64,000 nt of DNA from Pseudomonas sp. URIL14HWK12:I12 (lineage in GTDB: Bacteria; Pseudomonadota; Gammaproteobacteria; Pseudomonadales; Pseudomonadaceae), in the NCBI RefSeq assembly GCF_003097135.1, contig NZ_QEQL01000003.1, positions 62,001 to 126,000 of the forward strand, written 5' to 3'. A model generated the notes under the pieces. The model saw nothing but the letters and a program-made list of their open reading frames with translations, ran no database searches and was not told the origin of the DNA. Of the stretch, positions 8,603 through 17,912 are shown in pieces (the stretch's first letter is position 1; each line of letters opens with the position of its first letter). The position numbers were made by a program, and so were the translations under genes.

Positions 8603-10030
8603 TTACCCCGCCGGGGTTTGGCCAAGAAGGCCGCATGCGGTTTCGCCTACCAGCCGTACGGCGGCCTCCAGCTGGGCGCTGGGCTTGGCCGCGTAATTCA
8701 TGCGCAGGCAGTTGCGGTATTTACCCGCGGCCGAAAAGATATTGCCCACGGCAATGTGCACGCCCTTGGGCTTTACCCGCTCGTTGAGCTCGACGCTGTC
8801 GAAGGGCTCAGGCAGCTCGATCCACAGCATGAAGCCCCCTTTGGGGCGAGTCACCCGGGCGCTGGCTGGAAAATAGCGGCGTACCCATTCGGTCATTTCG
8901 TCGCGGCTGCGCTGGTATTGCGTGCGCATCCGCCGAAGATGTGGCTCATAGTGGCCGGCGCTGACGAAATCGGCGATCGCCAGTTGCGGCTGGGTAGCGG
9001 TGCAGCCGCTGCCGATGTACTTCATGTGCGTCACCTGCTCCTGATAGCGCCCAGGCACTACCCAACCCACCCGCAAGCCCGGCGCCAGCGTCTTGGAGAA
9101 CGAGCTGCACATCAGCACCCGGCCATCCTGGTCGAACGCCTTGATCGCCTTGGGCCGCGGGTAGTCATAGGCAAGGTCGCCGTACACATCATCTTCGATG
9201 ATTGCCACGTCGTAGCGCTGTGCCAGGCTCACCAGCTCCCGCTTACGGGGTTCGGGCATGATGTAGCCGAATGGGTTGTTGCAGTTGGGGTTGAGCTGGA
9301 TAGCCTTGATCGGCCATTGCTCCAGTGCCAGCTCCAATGCCTCCAGGCTGATGCCGGTGAGCGGGTCGGTCGGTATTTCCAGCGCCTTGAGGCCCAGGCC
9401 CTGGAGGGTCTGCATGGAGCCGTAGAAGCTCGGGGAGTCAACCGCCACGATGTCTCCTGGCTGGCAAATTGCGCGCACACTGCACGACAGCGCTTCATGG
9501 CAGCCAGCGGTAATCAGCACCTCCTCAGGGCTGACTCGGCAACCGGCGTCCACCAGCAGGCGCGCCACTTGCTCGCGCAAGGCTTCGGTGCCATAGAGCG
9601 TGTCGTAATACAGGCCGGGCATGTCCTGCCGCCTGCTCAGGCGAGCAAGGCTGCGCAGCAATGGCTTGAGCGTAGGGCTGGAGATGTCGGGCAACCCACG
9701 GCCCAGTTGCACCACGTGCTTGCCAGGGGGCTGCCGCACCAGCTCGACCACTTGGTCCCATTGCGAGATATCCACAGGCCGCTGAGTAGCCTTGCTGATC
9801 GATGGCAGCGATGGCAGGGACCGGCTGGCTGTCACGAAATAGCCCGATTTCGGCCGCGGCTCTGCCAAGCCGTCGTCTTCGAGTATGCGGTAGGCCTGCT
9901 GCACGGTACTCAGGCTCACGCCGTGCTCCACGCTCAGGGAACGCACCGAGGGTAAACGGTCGCCTGGGCGATACAGCCCCTGCTCGATACGTTCGCGCAA
10001 CACCTGCGCCAGTTTGGCATACAGCGTCAT
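8603..10030 (-). CDS. MocR/PdxR-type transcriptional regulator (GntR HTH + aminotransferase-like domain)
   Basis: The 475-residue protein joins an N-terminal winged helix of GntR type (MTLYAKLAQVLRERIEQGLY, then GDRLPSVRSLSVEHGVSLSTVQQAYRILEDDGL) to a fold-type I aminotransferase domain. The PLP-binding lysine lies in CSSFSKTLAPGLRVGW, so the domain probably binds PLP as an effector. ATG 10030 is preferred to 10051 because GntR domains start here. It is divergent from the DUF1127 gene. The intergenic region carries four copies of an ATACAGAT-like site, a good candidate operator. Its target pathway is not evident; neighbours suggest amine or amino-acid metabolism. Confidence 0.9.
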   Translation of the reverse strand: MTLYAKLAQVLRERIEQGLYRPGDRLPSVRSLSVEHGVSLSTVQQAYRILEDDGLAEPRPKSGYFVTASRSLPSLPSISKATQRPVDISQWDQVVELVRQPPGKHVVQLGRGLPDISSPTLKPLLRSLARLSRRQDMPGLYYDTLYGTEALREQVARLLVDAGCRVSPEEVLITAGCHEALSCSVRAICQPGDIVAVDSPSFYGSMQTLQGLGLKALEIPTDPLTGISLEALELALEQWPIKAIQLNPNCNNPFGYIMPEPRKRELVSLAQRYDVAIIEDDVYGDLAYDYPRPKAIKAFDQDGRVLMCSSFSKTLAPGLRVGWVVPGRYQEQVTHMKYIGSGCTATQPQLAIADFVSAGHYEPHLRRMRTQYQRSRDEMTEWVRRYFPASARVTRPKGGFMLWIELPEPFDSVELNERVKPKGVHIAVGNIFSAAGKYRNCLRMNYAAKPSAQLEAAVRLVGETACGLLGQTPAG

Positions 10031-10192
10031 CGGACGAGCCCCCTGCAGCAATACAGATACATTCGTTAATGGCCGTACAGAGCCACCGCTTCGTTATCTG
10101 TATGCTAAATAATGTGTTTTTGTGAGTCTGTATCCAGTTGGGCGCAAAAGGCATGCTTTTTCTCCATACAGATCCGTGTGTAGGAGACGACC
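10031..10192. promoter_or_regulatory. MocR / DUF1127 divergent promoter with repeated ATACAGAT sites
   Basis: Four copies of an 8-bp element are visible: ATACAGAT at 10051-10058 and 10166-10173, and its complement ATCTGTAT at 10096-10103 and GTCTGTAT at 10126-10133 (one mismatch). The layout is forward, inverted, inverted, forward. Such repeated half-sites between a MocR-type regulator and its divergent neighbour are usual for this regulator family. AGGAGA precedes the DUF1127 ATG. Confidence 0.6.
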
Positions 10193-10423
10193 ATGCCCAG
10201 TGCCGACGATGTCGCTTTACCCAGGCCACCCCTGGCGGTAGAGCGAGCCCGCCCCAGTGAACCTCAGCCGCGGCTGCCTTACTGCAGCCGCTTCGCACTG
10301 TACGTGTTCCGCTGGCGCAGCCGCCGCCAGTTGCTCGAACTGAGCGACGGTGAGCTCAAGGACCTTGGGCTGACCCGTGCAGATGCTCTGGGCGAAGCCA
10401 GCAAGCCGTTCTGGCTGGGCTAG
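10193..10423 (+). CDS. DUF1127 small basic protein
   Basis: The 76-residue protein ends in a DUF1127 (YjiS-like) domain: RSRRQLLELSDGELKDLGLTRADALGEASKPFW. The N-terminal half is proline- and arginine-rich with no recognised domain. Family members are small arginine-rich proteins, in some bacteria linked to RNA and phosphate metabolism; the role here is unknown. It is divergent from the MocR gene and probably its main target. It ends 4 bp inside the convergent oxidoreductase gene. Confidence 0.85.
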   Translation: MPSADDVALPRPPLAVERARPSEPQPRLPYCSRFALYVFRWRSRRQLLELSDGELKDLGLTRADALGEASKPFWLG

Positions 10424-11709
10424 CCCAAGGACTTGAAGCGGTGCCAGAGCATGCCCAGCGCCAGCAGTGGGGAGCGCAGGTAACGCCCGCCGGGGAAGGT
10501 CATGTGCGGCACCTTGGCGAACAGCTCGAAGCCGCCACCCTCCAGCCCGCAGATCGCCTCGGCGAGCAGTTTGCCGGCCAGGTGCGTGGCGTTCACGCCA
10601 TGGCCAGCATAGGCCTGTGCGTAGTGCACGTTGGGGTGGTCGCTCAGGCTCCCGATCTGTGGCAGGCGGTTGGCGCCGATGCCGATCATCCCGGCCCAGT
10701 GGTAGTCGATCCGGGTGTTGGCCAGCTGCGGAAACACCTGCAGCATTTTCGGTCGCATGTAGGCGGCGATATCTTTGGGGTCGCGCCCGGAGTAGTGGCA
10801 GGCGCCACCGAACAACAGGCGGTTGTCGGCTGAGAGCCTGAAATAATCGACAGTCAGCTTCTGGTCGCACATGGCGGTGTTTTGCGGTAGCAGCCGATGG
10901 GCCAGCTCAGCGGGTAGGCGTTCGGTGGCAATGATGTAGCTGCCGGCGGGCAGCACCTTGCCCGCAAGGCGGGGTTCCAGCCCCCCCAGGTAGGCGTTGC
11001 AAGCGATCACCAGGTGGCTGGCCTGAACGCTGCCGTGCGCCGTGCGCACCCGTACGCGTGGGCCATGGTCGATCGCGACCACCGCCGATTGCTCGAACAG
11101 CCTGGCACCCAGCTGCTGCGCCAGCGCTGCCTCGCCCAATGCCAGCTTGAGCGGGTGCAGGTGCCCGGAGCCCATGTCCAGCATCGCCCCCGCATAGCCT
11201 TGTGCGTCGATCACGGTGTGCAGCTCCTGCTGGGGGATCAGCCGCACTTCATGGCGATAGCCCAGGCTACGCAGTTCGCATTGGTCGGTGGCGAACCCCT
11301 CGTATTCGCGGGGCTTGTTGGCAAGGTCGCAGTAACCCCAGGCCAGGTCGCAGTCGATGCCGTGGCGTTGCACCCGCTCGCGCACGATCTCCACGGCCTC
11401 AAGGCCCATCTGCTTGAGGGCCAGCACGCCCTCGGCCCCCAGGATGTTGTGGAACTGCTCGACGTCATGGCCCACGCCGCGGATCAGTTGGCCCCCGTTG
11501 CGCCCGCTGGCGCCCCAGCCAATGCGCCGGCCCTCTAGCAGAACCACGCTCATGCCGCGCTCGGCCAGCTCAATGGCGGTATTCAAGCCGCTGAAGCCGC
11601 CACCGATGATGCACACGTCGGCTTGAATGTCTTCGCTGAGCGCTGGCCAGGTGGGGGCCTGGCCGATGCTGGCTGCATAGTAGGAGGCGGTGTGCTCAGT
11701 GGCGGCCAT
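10420..11709 (-). CDS. FAD-dependent oxidoreductase, PuuB/PauB-like (gamma-glutamylpolyamine oxidase type)
   Basis: The 429-residue protein has an FAD dinucleotide-binding motif near residues 33-38 (IIGGGFSGLNTAIELAERG) and the GWGASGRNGGQLIRG segment typical of the DAO/PuuB group, which oxidise gamma-glutamyl-putrescine or related amines to aldehydes. A P. aeruginosa counterpart in the same neighbourhood is one of the PauB enzymes. It would feed aldehydes to the KauB-like dehydrogenase at 4349. The Lrp-type gene follows on the same strand 65 bp upstream. Exact substrate unknown. Confidence 0.85.
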   Translation of the reverse strand: MAATEHTASYYAASIGQAPTWPALSEDIQADVCIIGGGFSGLNTAIELAERGMSVVLLEGRRIGWGASGRNGGQLIRGVGHDVEQFHNILGAEGVLALKQMGLEAVEIVRERVQRHGIDCDLAWGYCDLANKPREYEGFATDQCELRSLGYRHEVRLIPQQELHTVIDAQGYAGAMLDMGSGHLHPLKLALGEAALAQQLGARLFEQSAVVAIDHGPRVRVRTAHGSVQASHLVIACNAYLGGLEPRLAGKVLPAGSYIIATERLPAELAHRLLPQNTAMCDQKLTVDYFRLSADNRLLFGGACHYSGRDPKDIAAYMRPKMLQVFPQLANTRIDYHWAGMIGIGANRLPQIGSLSDHPNVHYAQAYAGHGVNATHLAGKLLAEAICGLEGGGFELFAKVPHMTFPGGRYLRSPLLALGMLWHRFKSLG

Positions 11710-11774
11710 GGGGCGTCCTGGGTGTTTGGAAAATTTAACGCAGGATAAGCGCGAGGCCGTGCCCAGGCAACGGG

Positions 11775-12263
11775 TCAGTCCGGAACGGGCAGGTTCAGGC
11801 TCTCCTTGACCTCTTCCATCACGATGTAACTTTTGGATTCACGCACATGCGGCAGCTTCAGCAGGATGTCGCCCAGCAATTTGCGGTAGGAAGCCATCTC
11901 GGAGATCCGCGCTTTGACCAGATAGTCGAAGTCGCCCGACACCAGGTGGCATTCCAACACATGCGGCAGCCTCAGCACCGCGCGGCGGAAGTCGTCAAAG
12001 GTGTCGCCAGACTTGTAATCCAGGCTGATCTCGACGAACACCAGCAAGCTGGCCTTGAGCTGCTGTGGGTTGAGGCGGGCGTGATAGCCCATGATGATCC
12101 CCTCTCGCTCCAGGCGCCGCACGCGCTCGGTACAGGGTGTGGTGGACAAGCCAACCTTTTCCCCCAGCTCCGTGAATGACAGCCGCCCGTCTGCCTGCAA
12201 CAGGCGCAGAATATTGCGATCGATCTTGTCCAGTTCGCGCTTGCTCTGATGCTGGGTGCGCAC
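11775..12263 (-). CDS. dadR: Lrp/AsnC-family regulator, DadR-like
   Basis: The protein has 162 residues. GTG 12263 is chosen because Lrp-family proteins begin close to the ELDKIDRNILRLLQADGRLS helix-turn-helix; the ATG at 12311 adds 16 residues that look non-native. The HTH continues through GLSTTPCTERVRRLEREGIIMGY, then a RAM effector domain with LVSGDFDYLVKARISEMASYRKLL. It is divergent from dadA, the position of DadR in pseudomonads, which activates D-amino acid dehydrogenase genes in response to L- or D-alanine. Control of the dadA-ridA-dadX operon is the expected role. Confidence 0.88.
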   Translation of the reverse strand: MRTQHQSKRELDKIDRNILRLLQADGRLSFTELGEKVGLSTTPCTERVRRLEREGIIMGYHARLNPQQLKASLLVFVEISLDYKSGDTFDDFRRAVLRLPHVLECHLVSGDFDYLVKARISEMASYRKLLGDILLKLPHVRESKSYIVMEEVKESLNLPVPD

Positions 12264-12418
12264 AGGCGATGCCCCTCCGTTGAAGCGGTTTTTGCCGAGA
12301 ATTATCGCCAAATATAACCAGCTATACAGTGAAAAGCACTGGCTGGGGCTTTCTATACTGCGGCCATTGAACGTTTCGAACCAATTGGCCAGGCGGTGCG
12401 GCCGCCACAGGGGTAATC
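12264..12418. promoter_or_regulatory. dadR-dadA divergent regulatory region
   Basis: This 155-bp gap has a -10-like TATACT at 12354-12359 pointing towards dadA, and AT-rich stretches (12298-12325) in a GC-rich context where Lrp-type octamers would wrap. By homology to other pseudomonads it should bind the Lrp-type regulator. No exact operator is claimed. Confidence 0.5.
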
Positions 12419-13720
12419 ATGCGTATTCTGGTGCTGGGCAGCGGTGTGATTGGTGTCACCAGTGCGTACTACCTGGCCCGGGAGGGCCACGAGGTGGTGG
12501 TAGTCGACCGCCAGCCCGATGTCGCTCTGGAAACCAGCTTTGCCAATGCCGGCCAGGTGTCCCCGGGTTACGCCTCGCCCTGGGCCGCGCCAGGCATTCC
12601 TTTCAAAGCCATCAAGTGGCTGATGCAGCGCCACGCGCCGCTTGCGATAAAGGCCACTGGCGACCTCGAACAGTATCGCTGGATGGCGCAGATGATGCGC
12701 AACTGCACGGCCAGCCGCTACGCCGTCAACAAGGAGCGCATGGTGCGGCTGTCCGAGTACAGCCGTGACTGCCTCGACGAACTGCGGGCCGATACCGGTA
12801 TCAGCTACGAAGGCCGTAGCCTGGGCACCACCCAGCTGTTCCGCACCCAGGCGCAGCTGGACAACGCCGCCAAAGACATCGATGTGCTCAAGCGTGAGGG
12901 CGTGCCTTACGAAGTGCTCGACCGAGCTGGCATCGCCCGCGTCGAGCCTGCCCTGGCGGCCACCGGTGACCTGCTGGCCGGCGCACTGCGCCTGCCGAAC
13001 GACCAGACCGGCGACTGCCAGATGTTCACCGTTCGGCTGGCCGAGATGTGCCGGCAGATGGGCGTCGAATTCCGCTTCGGGCAGACCATCCAGCGGCTGG
13101 ACTTCGCGGGCGACCGCATCAATGGTGTGCTCATTGACGGCAAGCTGGAAACCGCCGATCGCTACGTGTTGGCGCTGGGCAGCTATTCGCCGCAATTGCT
13201 CAAGCCGCTGGGTATCCGCGCGCCGGTGTACCCGCTCAAGGGTTACTCGATGACCATTCCGATCGTCGATGGCAGCATGGCACCGACCTCGACCATCCTC
13301 GACGAAACCTACAAGGTGGCCATCACCCGTTTCGATAACCGCATTCGCATCGGCGGCATGGCCGAAATTTCCGGCTACGACCTGTCGCTGAACCCACGCC
13401 GGCGCGAAACGCTGGAGATGATCATCAACGACCTTTATCCTCGCGGCGGCAACCTGCAGGAGGCGACGTTCTGGACCGGCCTGCGGCCGACCACCCCGGA
13501 TGGCACGCCCATCGTGGGGGCCACCCCTTACCGCAACCTGTTCCTCAACACCGGGCACGGCACGCTCGGCTGGACCATGGCCTGCGGCTCAGGCCGCCTG
13601 CTCGCTGACCTGATGGCCCGCAAGAAGCCCCAGATCAGCGCCGAAGGCCTCGACATTTTCCGCTACGGCAAGCACAAGGAGACCGTAAAGCATGCCCATT
13701 CAGCGCCAGCACACCAATAA
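12419..13720 (+). CDS. dadA: D-amino acid dehydrogenase small subunit
   Basis: The 433-residue protein starts with the FAD-binding fingerprint [20 protein letters not shown] and contains [20 protein letters not shown] and the C-terminal [32 protein letters not shown], all hallmarks of DadA. The enzyme oxidises D-alanine and other D-amino acids to keto acids and passes electrons to the respiratory chain at the inner membrane. It overlaps ridA by 29 bp and lies in the order dadA-ridA-dadX, so L-alanine can be racemised by DadX and then oxidised. Confidence 0.96.
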   Translation: MRILVLGSGVIGVTSAYYLAREGHEVVVVDRQPDVALETSFANAGQVSPGYASPWAAPGIPFKAIKWLMQRHAPLAIKATGDLEQYRWMAQMMRNCTASRYAVNKERMVRLSEYSRDCLDELRADTGISYEGRSLGTTQLFRTQAQLDNAAKDIDVLKREGVPYEVLDRAGIARVEPALAATGDLLAGALRLPNDQTGDCQMFTVRLAEMCRQMGVEFRFGQTIQRLDFAGDRINGVLIDGKLETADRYVLALGSYSPQLLKPLGIRAPVYPLKGYSMTIPIVDGSMAPTSTILDETYKVAITRFDNRIRIGGMAEISGYDLSLNPRRRETLEMIINDLYPRGGNLQEATFWTGLRPTTPDGTPIVGATPYRNLFLNTGHGTLGWTMACGSGRLLADLMARKKPQISAEGLDIFRYGKHKETVKHAHSAPAHQ

Positions 13721-14045
13721 GCGCATGAGCGAAATCGTTGTACACAACAGCACCGTGTACCTCGCCGGCCAGGTCAGCAACGACGAAGACGTCGGCATCG
13801 AAGAGCAGACCCGCCAGACCCTGGCCAACATCGAGCGCCTGCTGGAAGCGGCCGGCACCGACAAGACCCACCTGCTGTCGGTGACCATCTACTTGCGCGA
13901 CATCGACCGCAACTTCGCGGGGATGAACCGCGTGTGGGACCAGTGGCTGCCCGAAGGCACCGCCCCGGCGCGGGCGACCGTGGAAGCCAAGCTGTGCGAG
14001 CCGTGGATCCTCGTCGAAATGTCGGTAACCGCTGCCATCAAGTAA
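13692..14045 (+). CDS. ridA: RidA family reactive imine/enamine deaminase
   Basis: The 117-residue protein has the YjgF/RidA fold signs: VYLAGQVS, the [30 protein letters not shown] block, and [20 protein letters not shown], which supplies the conserved active-site arginine. Family members hydrolyse 2-aminoacrylate and other imines; the DadA reaction makes imino acids, so the location fits a clean-up role. ATG 13692 has AAGGAG 9 bases upstream inside the end of dadA, which supports coupled translation. Confidence 0.92.
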   Translation: MPIQRQHTNKRMSEIVVHNSTVYLAGQVSNDEDVGIEEQTRQTLANIERLLEAAGTDKTHLLSVTIYLRDIDRNFAGMNRVWDQWLPEGTAPARATVEAKLCEPWILVEMSVTAAIK

Positions 14046-14130
14046 CCAGCGCTGCGCCGCCCCCCACTCAGGTGCCGGGCGGCAGGCACTGCCGCACTCC
14101 CCCGAATACGAAGCACCTAGAAGACCCGCC

Positions 14131-15201
14131 ATGCGCCCAGCCCGTGCCCTGATCGACCTGCAAGCCCTGCGTGACAACTACCGCTATGCCCGTGAGCTGG
14201 CCGGCTCCCGTGCCTTGGCGGTGATCAAGGCCGATGCCTACGGCCACGGCGCGGTGCGCTGCGCACAGGCGCTGGAAGCCGAGGCGGATGGCTTCGCCGT
14301 GGCCTGCATCGAAGAGGCCTTGGAGCTTCGGGGTGCGGGTATCGATGCACCGATCCTGCTGCTGGAGGGGTTTTTTGAAGCCAGCGAGTTGCCGCTTATC
14401 GTCGAGCACCGCCTGTGGTGCGTGGTTCACTCCTTGTGGCAAGTGGAGGCCATTGAGCAGGCAACCCTGCCCCAGCCGATTCGGGTGTGGCTGAAGCTGG
14501 ATTCGGGCATGCATCGCGTCGGCGTTCAGCCGCGTGACTACGCCAGTGCCCACCGGCGCCTGCTCGCCAGTGGCAAGGTCGATGGCCTAGTGATGATGAC
14601 TCACTTCGCGCGGGCCGATGAGCCGGCGGCCCCGGCAACCGCCGAGCAGCTAGCAGTGTTTCAGGCAGCCACCGAAGGCCTGGGCGGCGAAGTGAGCCTG
14701 CGCAATTCCCCCGCCGTGCTGGCCTGGCCGCAGGTGCCCAGTGACTGGGTGCGGCCCGGGATCATGCTCTATGGCGCCACGCCCTTTGAAGGCGAGCAGG
14801 CGCAGGCAAGCCGGCTCAAACCCGTGATGACGCTGTCATCGAAGGTGATTTGCGTACAGGAGCTGGCAGCCGGCGAGCCGGTCGGCTATGGCGCCAAATT
14901 CATCACCGACCGGCCCATGCGCGTGGGGGTGGTCGCCATGGGCTATGCCGACGGCTACCCGCGCCATGCCCCCACCGGAACGCCCGTATGGGTGGCCGGT
15001 AAACCGAGCCGCCTTGTTGGCCGCGTGTCGATGGATATGCTTTGCATTGACCTGACCGATATACCTGCCGCAGGCGTCGGCAGCCCGGTCGAGCTCTGGG
15101 GCCGCAATGTGCTGGCCAGTGATGTGGCGGCGGCGGCGGGCACCATTCCCTATCAGATCTTCTGCAACTTGAGGCGCGTTCCGCTGACCTGGCAGGGGTA
15201 G
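14131..15201 (+). CDS. dadX: Catabolic alanine racemase
   Basis: The 356-residue protein is a full-length fold-type III PLP enzyme. Lys33 in [11 protein letters not shown] binds PLP and Tyr253 (PVGYGAKF) is the second catalytic base. It also has the NSPAVLAWP and [14 protein letters not shown] motifs. Placed after dadA and ridA it is the catabolic isozyme DadX, which converts L- to D-alanine so that DadA can oxidise it; it can also supply D-alanine for the cell wall. The 85-bp gap from ridA shows no terminator with a T-run. Confidence 0.95.
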   Translation: MRPARALIDLQALRDNYRYARELAGSRALAVIKADAYGHGAVRCAQALEAEADGFAVACIEEALELRGAGIDAPILLLEGFFEASELPLIVEHRLWCVVHSLWQVEAIEQATLPQPIRVWLKLDSGMHRVGVQPRDYASAHRRLLASGKVDGLVMMTHFARADEPAAPATAEQLAVFQAATEGLGGEVSLRNSPAVLAWPQVPSDWVRPGIMLYGATPFEGEQAQASRLKPVMTLSSKVICVQELAAGEPVGYGAKFITDRPMRVGVVAMGYADGYPRHAPTGTPVWVAGKPSRLVGRVSMDMLCIDLTDIPAAGVGSPVELWGRNVLASDVAAAAGTIPYQIFCNLRRVPLTWQG

Positions 15202-15304
15202 CGCGCTACCTGCTCCTGGTGGGCTGTGTTGTAAATACTGAACAGGGTTGCCATGATACCGGCCAATGACCATAAGAAGCCGGTGTAGTGAGGAGGCAAC
15301 CCCA

Positions 15305-15853
15305 GTGGACGTCGGTGAGCGGCTGCAAGCGATTCGCAGGATAAAAGGCCTGTCCCAGCGTGAGCTCGCCAAACGTGCCGGGGTCACCAACAGCACCATT
15401 TCCATGATCGAAAAAAACAGCGTCAGCCCCTCGATCAGCTCGCTTCGCAAGGTGCTGAGCGGCATTCCAATGTCGATGGTGGAGTTCTTTTCAGAGGAAG
15501 TGGTTGCGCACAATTCGACGCAGATCGTCTACAAAGCCGACGAGCTGATCGACATTTCCGACGGGGCCGTCACCATGAAGCTGGTAGGCCGAGCCCACAG
15601 CGGCCGAGCCATTTCCTTCCTGACCGAAACCTACCCGCCGGGTGCCGATACCGGTGCCGACATGCTTGCCCATGACGGCGAAGAGACCGGCATCCTCATC
15701 GAAGGCCGCCTGGAGCTGACCGTAGGCCTTGAGACCTTCGTGCTGGAAGTCGGTGACAGCTATTACTTCGAAAGCACCCGCCCGCACCGTTTCCGCAACC
15801 CCTTCTCGCAGCCGGCGCGGTTGATCAGCGCTGCCACACCGGCCAACTTCTAG
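15305..15853 (+). CDS. pauR: XRE-cupin transcriptional regulator, PauR/PuuR-like
   Basis: The 182-residue protein has an N-terminal helix-turn-helix (GERLQAIRRIKGLSQRELAKRAGVTNSTISMIEKNSVSPSISSLRKVLSGI) and a C-terminal cupin sensor (GILIEGRLELTVGLETFVLEVGDSYYF). GTG 15305 is chosen over ATG 15266 since AGGAGG lies 8 bases before it and the HTH begins directly. This is the build of PuuR and of P. aeruginosa PauR, the polyamine catabolism repressor encoded just after dadX there. It would repress polyamine genes, possibly including the kauB-like gene in this window, in the absence of putrescine or cadaverine. Confidence 0.85.
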   Translation: MDVGERLQAIRRIKGLSQRELAKRAGVTNSTISMIEKNSVSPSISSLRKVLSGIPMSMVEFFSEEVVAHNSTQIVYKADELIDISDGAVTMKLVGRAHSGRAISFLTETYPPGADTGADMLAHDGEETGILIEGRLELTVGLETFVLEVGDSYYFESTRPHRFRNPFSQPARLISAATPANF

Positions 15854-15942
15854 GCTGTTTCACCCGCAGCCGCAGGGCGCCTTGAACATCCGGGCCGGCC
15901 CTTCTGTCCAAGCGACATCCCCGCCCGAAAGGAGTCACCCAG

Positions 15943-17877
15943 GTGGCCAGGTGCTCGATCGATCATGCCGTAGACCAGGTACTGGAACGCCTGCCCGCGC
16001 ACATTCGCATGGGCCTGCCATTGGGCCTGGGCAAGCCCAACCGTTTCGTCAATGCCCTCTATGCGCGCCTTCGTGGCCTGCCGGAGCGCCAATTGACAAT
16101 CTACACCGCGCTGGTGCTGGGCCGGCCTGCGCTGGGTGAGGGGCTCCAGCGGCGTTTTCTCGAACCCTTCGTGGAGGCGGTGTACGGCAGCTACCCGGAG
16201 TTGGACTTTCTCGCTGACCTGCGGGCCGACAACCTGCCACCCAACGTGAGCGTCGAGCAGTTCTTCATGCAGCCAGGCGGCTTGCTGGGCAGCGCCAGCG
16301 CGCAGCAGTACTACGTGAGCAGCAACTACAGCCATGCTGCGCGCGATATCAATGCTCAGGGCCTGAACCTGGTTGCGCAGCTGGTCGCTGAACACAGCGA
16401 GCGGCCCGGGCAGCTCAGCCTGAGCTGCAACCCCGATATCACCCTCGACCTGCTGCCCATGCTCGCCAAACGCCGCGCCCAAGGTGAAACCATCGTGGTA
16501 CTGGGGCAGGTACATGAAGCGCTTCCCTATATGCCGGGCCCTTGCGAACTGAGCGAGGAGGCCTTCGACGTGTTGATCGATGAACCGGAGCGCAGCACCT
16601 TGTTCTCCACGCCTAACATGCCGGTGGGCACTCAGGACCATCTGATCGGGCTGTACGCCAGCACGTTAGTGCGAGATGGCGGCACCCTGCAGATCGGTAT
16701 CGGTTCGATGGGCGATGCGCTCACCGCCGCGCTGCTGGCTCGGCAAGCCAACAGCAGTGAATACCAGGCCGCCCTTGGGGCGCTGCAACTGGAACCGGTG
16801 CAAGGGCTCATCGCGCACCAAGGCGGCACGGCCCCCTTCGCCCAAGGGCTCTATGGCTGCAGCGAAATGTTCGTCAATGGCCTGCTGGTGCTGGCCGAAG
16901 CAGGTGTGCTGCGCCGCCGTGTGCATGCCGACCAGGCCACGCAAGACCGCGCCAACTCAGGCGAAACGGTGGCCGGGGGGGCGTTGGTGCACGGCGGGTT
17001 TTTCCTCGGCCCCCGGCGCTTCTACGAGCGCCTGCAGGAGATGCCGCTGGCCCTGCGCGGGCAATTCGAAATGACCGCGATCAGCTTCATCAACGAGCTG
17101 TACGGGCAGGAAGCGCTCAAACGCTCGCAACGCCAGCATGCACGTTTCGTGAACACGGCGATGAAGGTGACGCTGTTGGGCGCAGCAGTGTCGGACCAGC
17201 TCGACAATGGCACCGTGGTCAGCGGCGTGGGGGGGCAGTACAACTTCGTCGCCCAGGCCCATGCCCTGGAGGATGCCCGCTCTGTACTGGTGCTGCGCAG
17301 CTGGCGGGAGCAGGGCGGGGCAGTGAGTTCCAATATCGTCTGGGACCACCCGCAGTGCACCATTCCCCGGCATTTGCGCGATATCGTGGTCACGGAGTAC
17401 GGCATCGCCGACCTGCGCGGTAAAACCGATGCGCAGGTGGCCGAAGCCTTGATCAACGTCGCCGATTCACGCTTTCAGCCCGCGTTGATCGACCAGGCCC
17501 AGATGGCTGGCAAGCTGCCCCGGGATTTCAGGCTCGACCCTCGTTACGCGGAAAACAACCTGGAGCGCCTGGAGGCCATACGTGAGGCGCACCCGCAGCT
17601 GTTTCCAGAGTATCCGCTGGGTAGCGACTTCTCGGCGATCGAGCGGGACCTGGTGCGTGCGCTGGCGTGGCTGGAAGGCAAAAGCCACCTTACCGAGCTG
17701 CTGGAACTGGGCAAGGCCGCGCTCGATGCACCGCAGCCAGAGCTGTTCCCCGAGCACTTGGCGCGGATGCAGTTGAGCAGCCCACAAGGGCTTCGAGAAG
17801 AGTTGCACCAGCGGCTGTTGCTCGCAGCCCTGCACGCAACCCAGCCAGCCGAGCCGCTGGTGTTCCTGACCCGCTAG
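15943..17877 (+). CDS. Acetyl-CoA hydrolase/transferase family protein
   Basis: The 644-residue protein starts at GTG 15943. It has a CoA-transferase-type fold: GTLQIGIGSMGDAL, a C-terminal acetyl-CoA hydrolase domain with VSGVGGQYNFVAQAHAL, and IVVTEYGIADLRGKTDAQVAEALINVADSRFQ. Relatives move CoA between acetyl-, succinyl- and propionyl-CoA and free acids. The protein is longer than the usual ~500-550 residue succinyl-CoA:acetate transferase; the extra length is at the N-terminus and in an insert before the C-terminal domain. Acid substrate not determinable. It follows the regulator gene by 89 bp and converges on rep. Confidence 0.85.
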   Translation: MARCSIDHAVDQVLERLPAHIRMGLPLGLGKPNRFVNALYARLRGLPERQLTIYTALVLGRPALGEGLQRRFLEPFVEAVYGSYPELDFLADLRADNLPPNVSVEQFFMQPGGLLGSASAQQYYVSSNYSHAARDINAQGLNLVAQLVAEHSERPGQLSLSCNPDITLDLLPMLAKRRAQGETIVVLGQVHEALPYMPGPCELSEEAFDVLIDEPERSTLFSTPNMPVGTQDHLIGLYASTLVRDGGTLQIGIGSMGDALTAALLARQANSSEYQAALGALQLEPVQGLIAHQGGTAPFAQGLYGCSEMFVNGLLVLAEAGVLRRRVHADQATQDRANSGETVAGGALVHGGFFLGPRRFYERLQEMPLALRGQFEMTAISFINELYGQEALKRSQRQHARFVNTAMKVTLLGAAVSDQLDNGTVVSGVGGQYNFVAQAHALEDARSVLVLRSWREQGGAVSSNIVWDHPQCTIPRHLRDIVVTEYGIADLRGKTDAQVAEALINVADSRFQPALIDQAQMAGKLPRDFRLDPRYAENNLERLEAIREAHPQLFPEYPLGSDFSAIERDLVRALAWLEGKSHLTELLELGKAALDAPQPELFPEHLARMQLSSPQGLREELHQRLLLAALHATQPAEPLVFLTR

Positions 17878-17912
17878 CGCTGCACCGCGCCCGGCGAGCC
17901 GCACCGGCAGCT

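Noticed and set aside
7086-9955. Two long plus-strand frames (489 and 467 codons)
   Set aside because: They mirror the phospholipase-like and MocR genes in the opposite strand and show only low-complexity translation. The minus-strand genes have catalytic motifs.
12353-13558. Long open frame of 401 codons on the minus strand
   Set aside because: It lies fully antisense to dadA, which has a clear family match. Long antisense frames are expected in GC-rich DNA; the translation has no domain.
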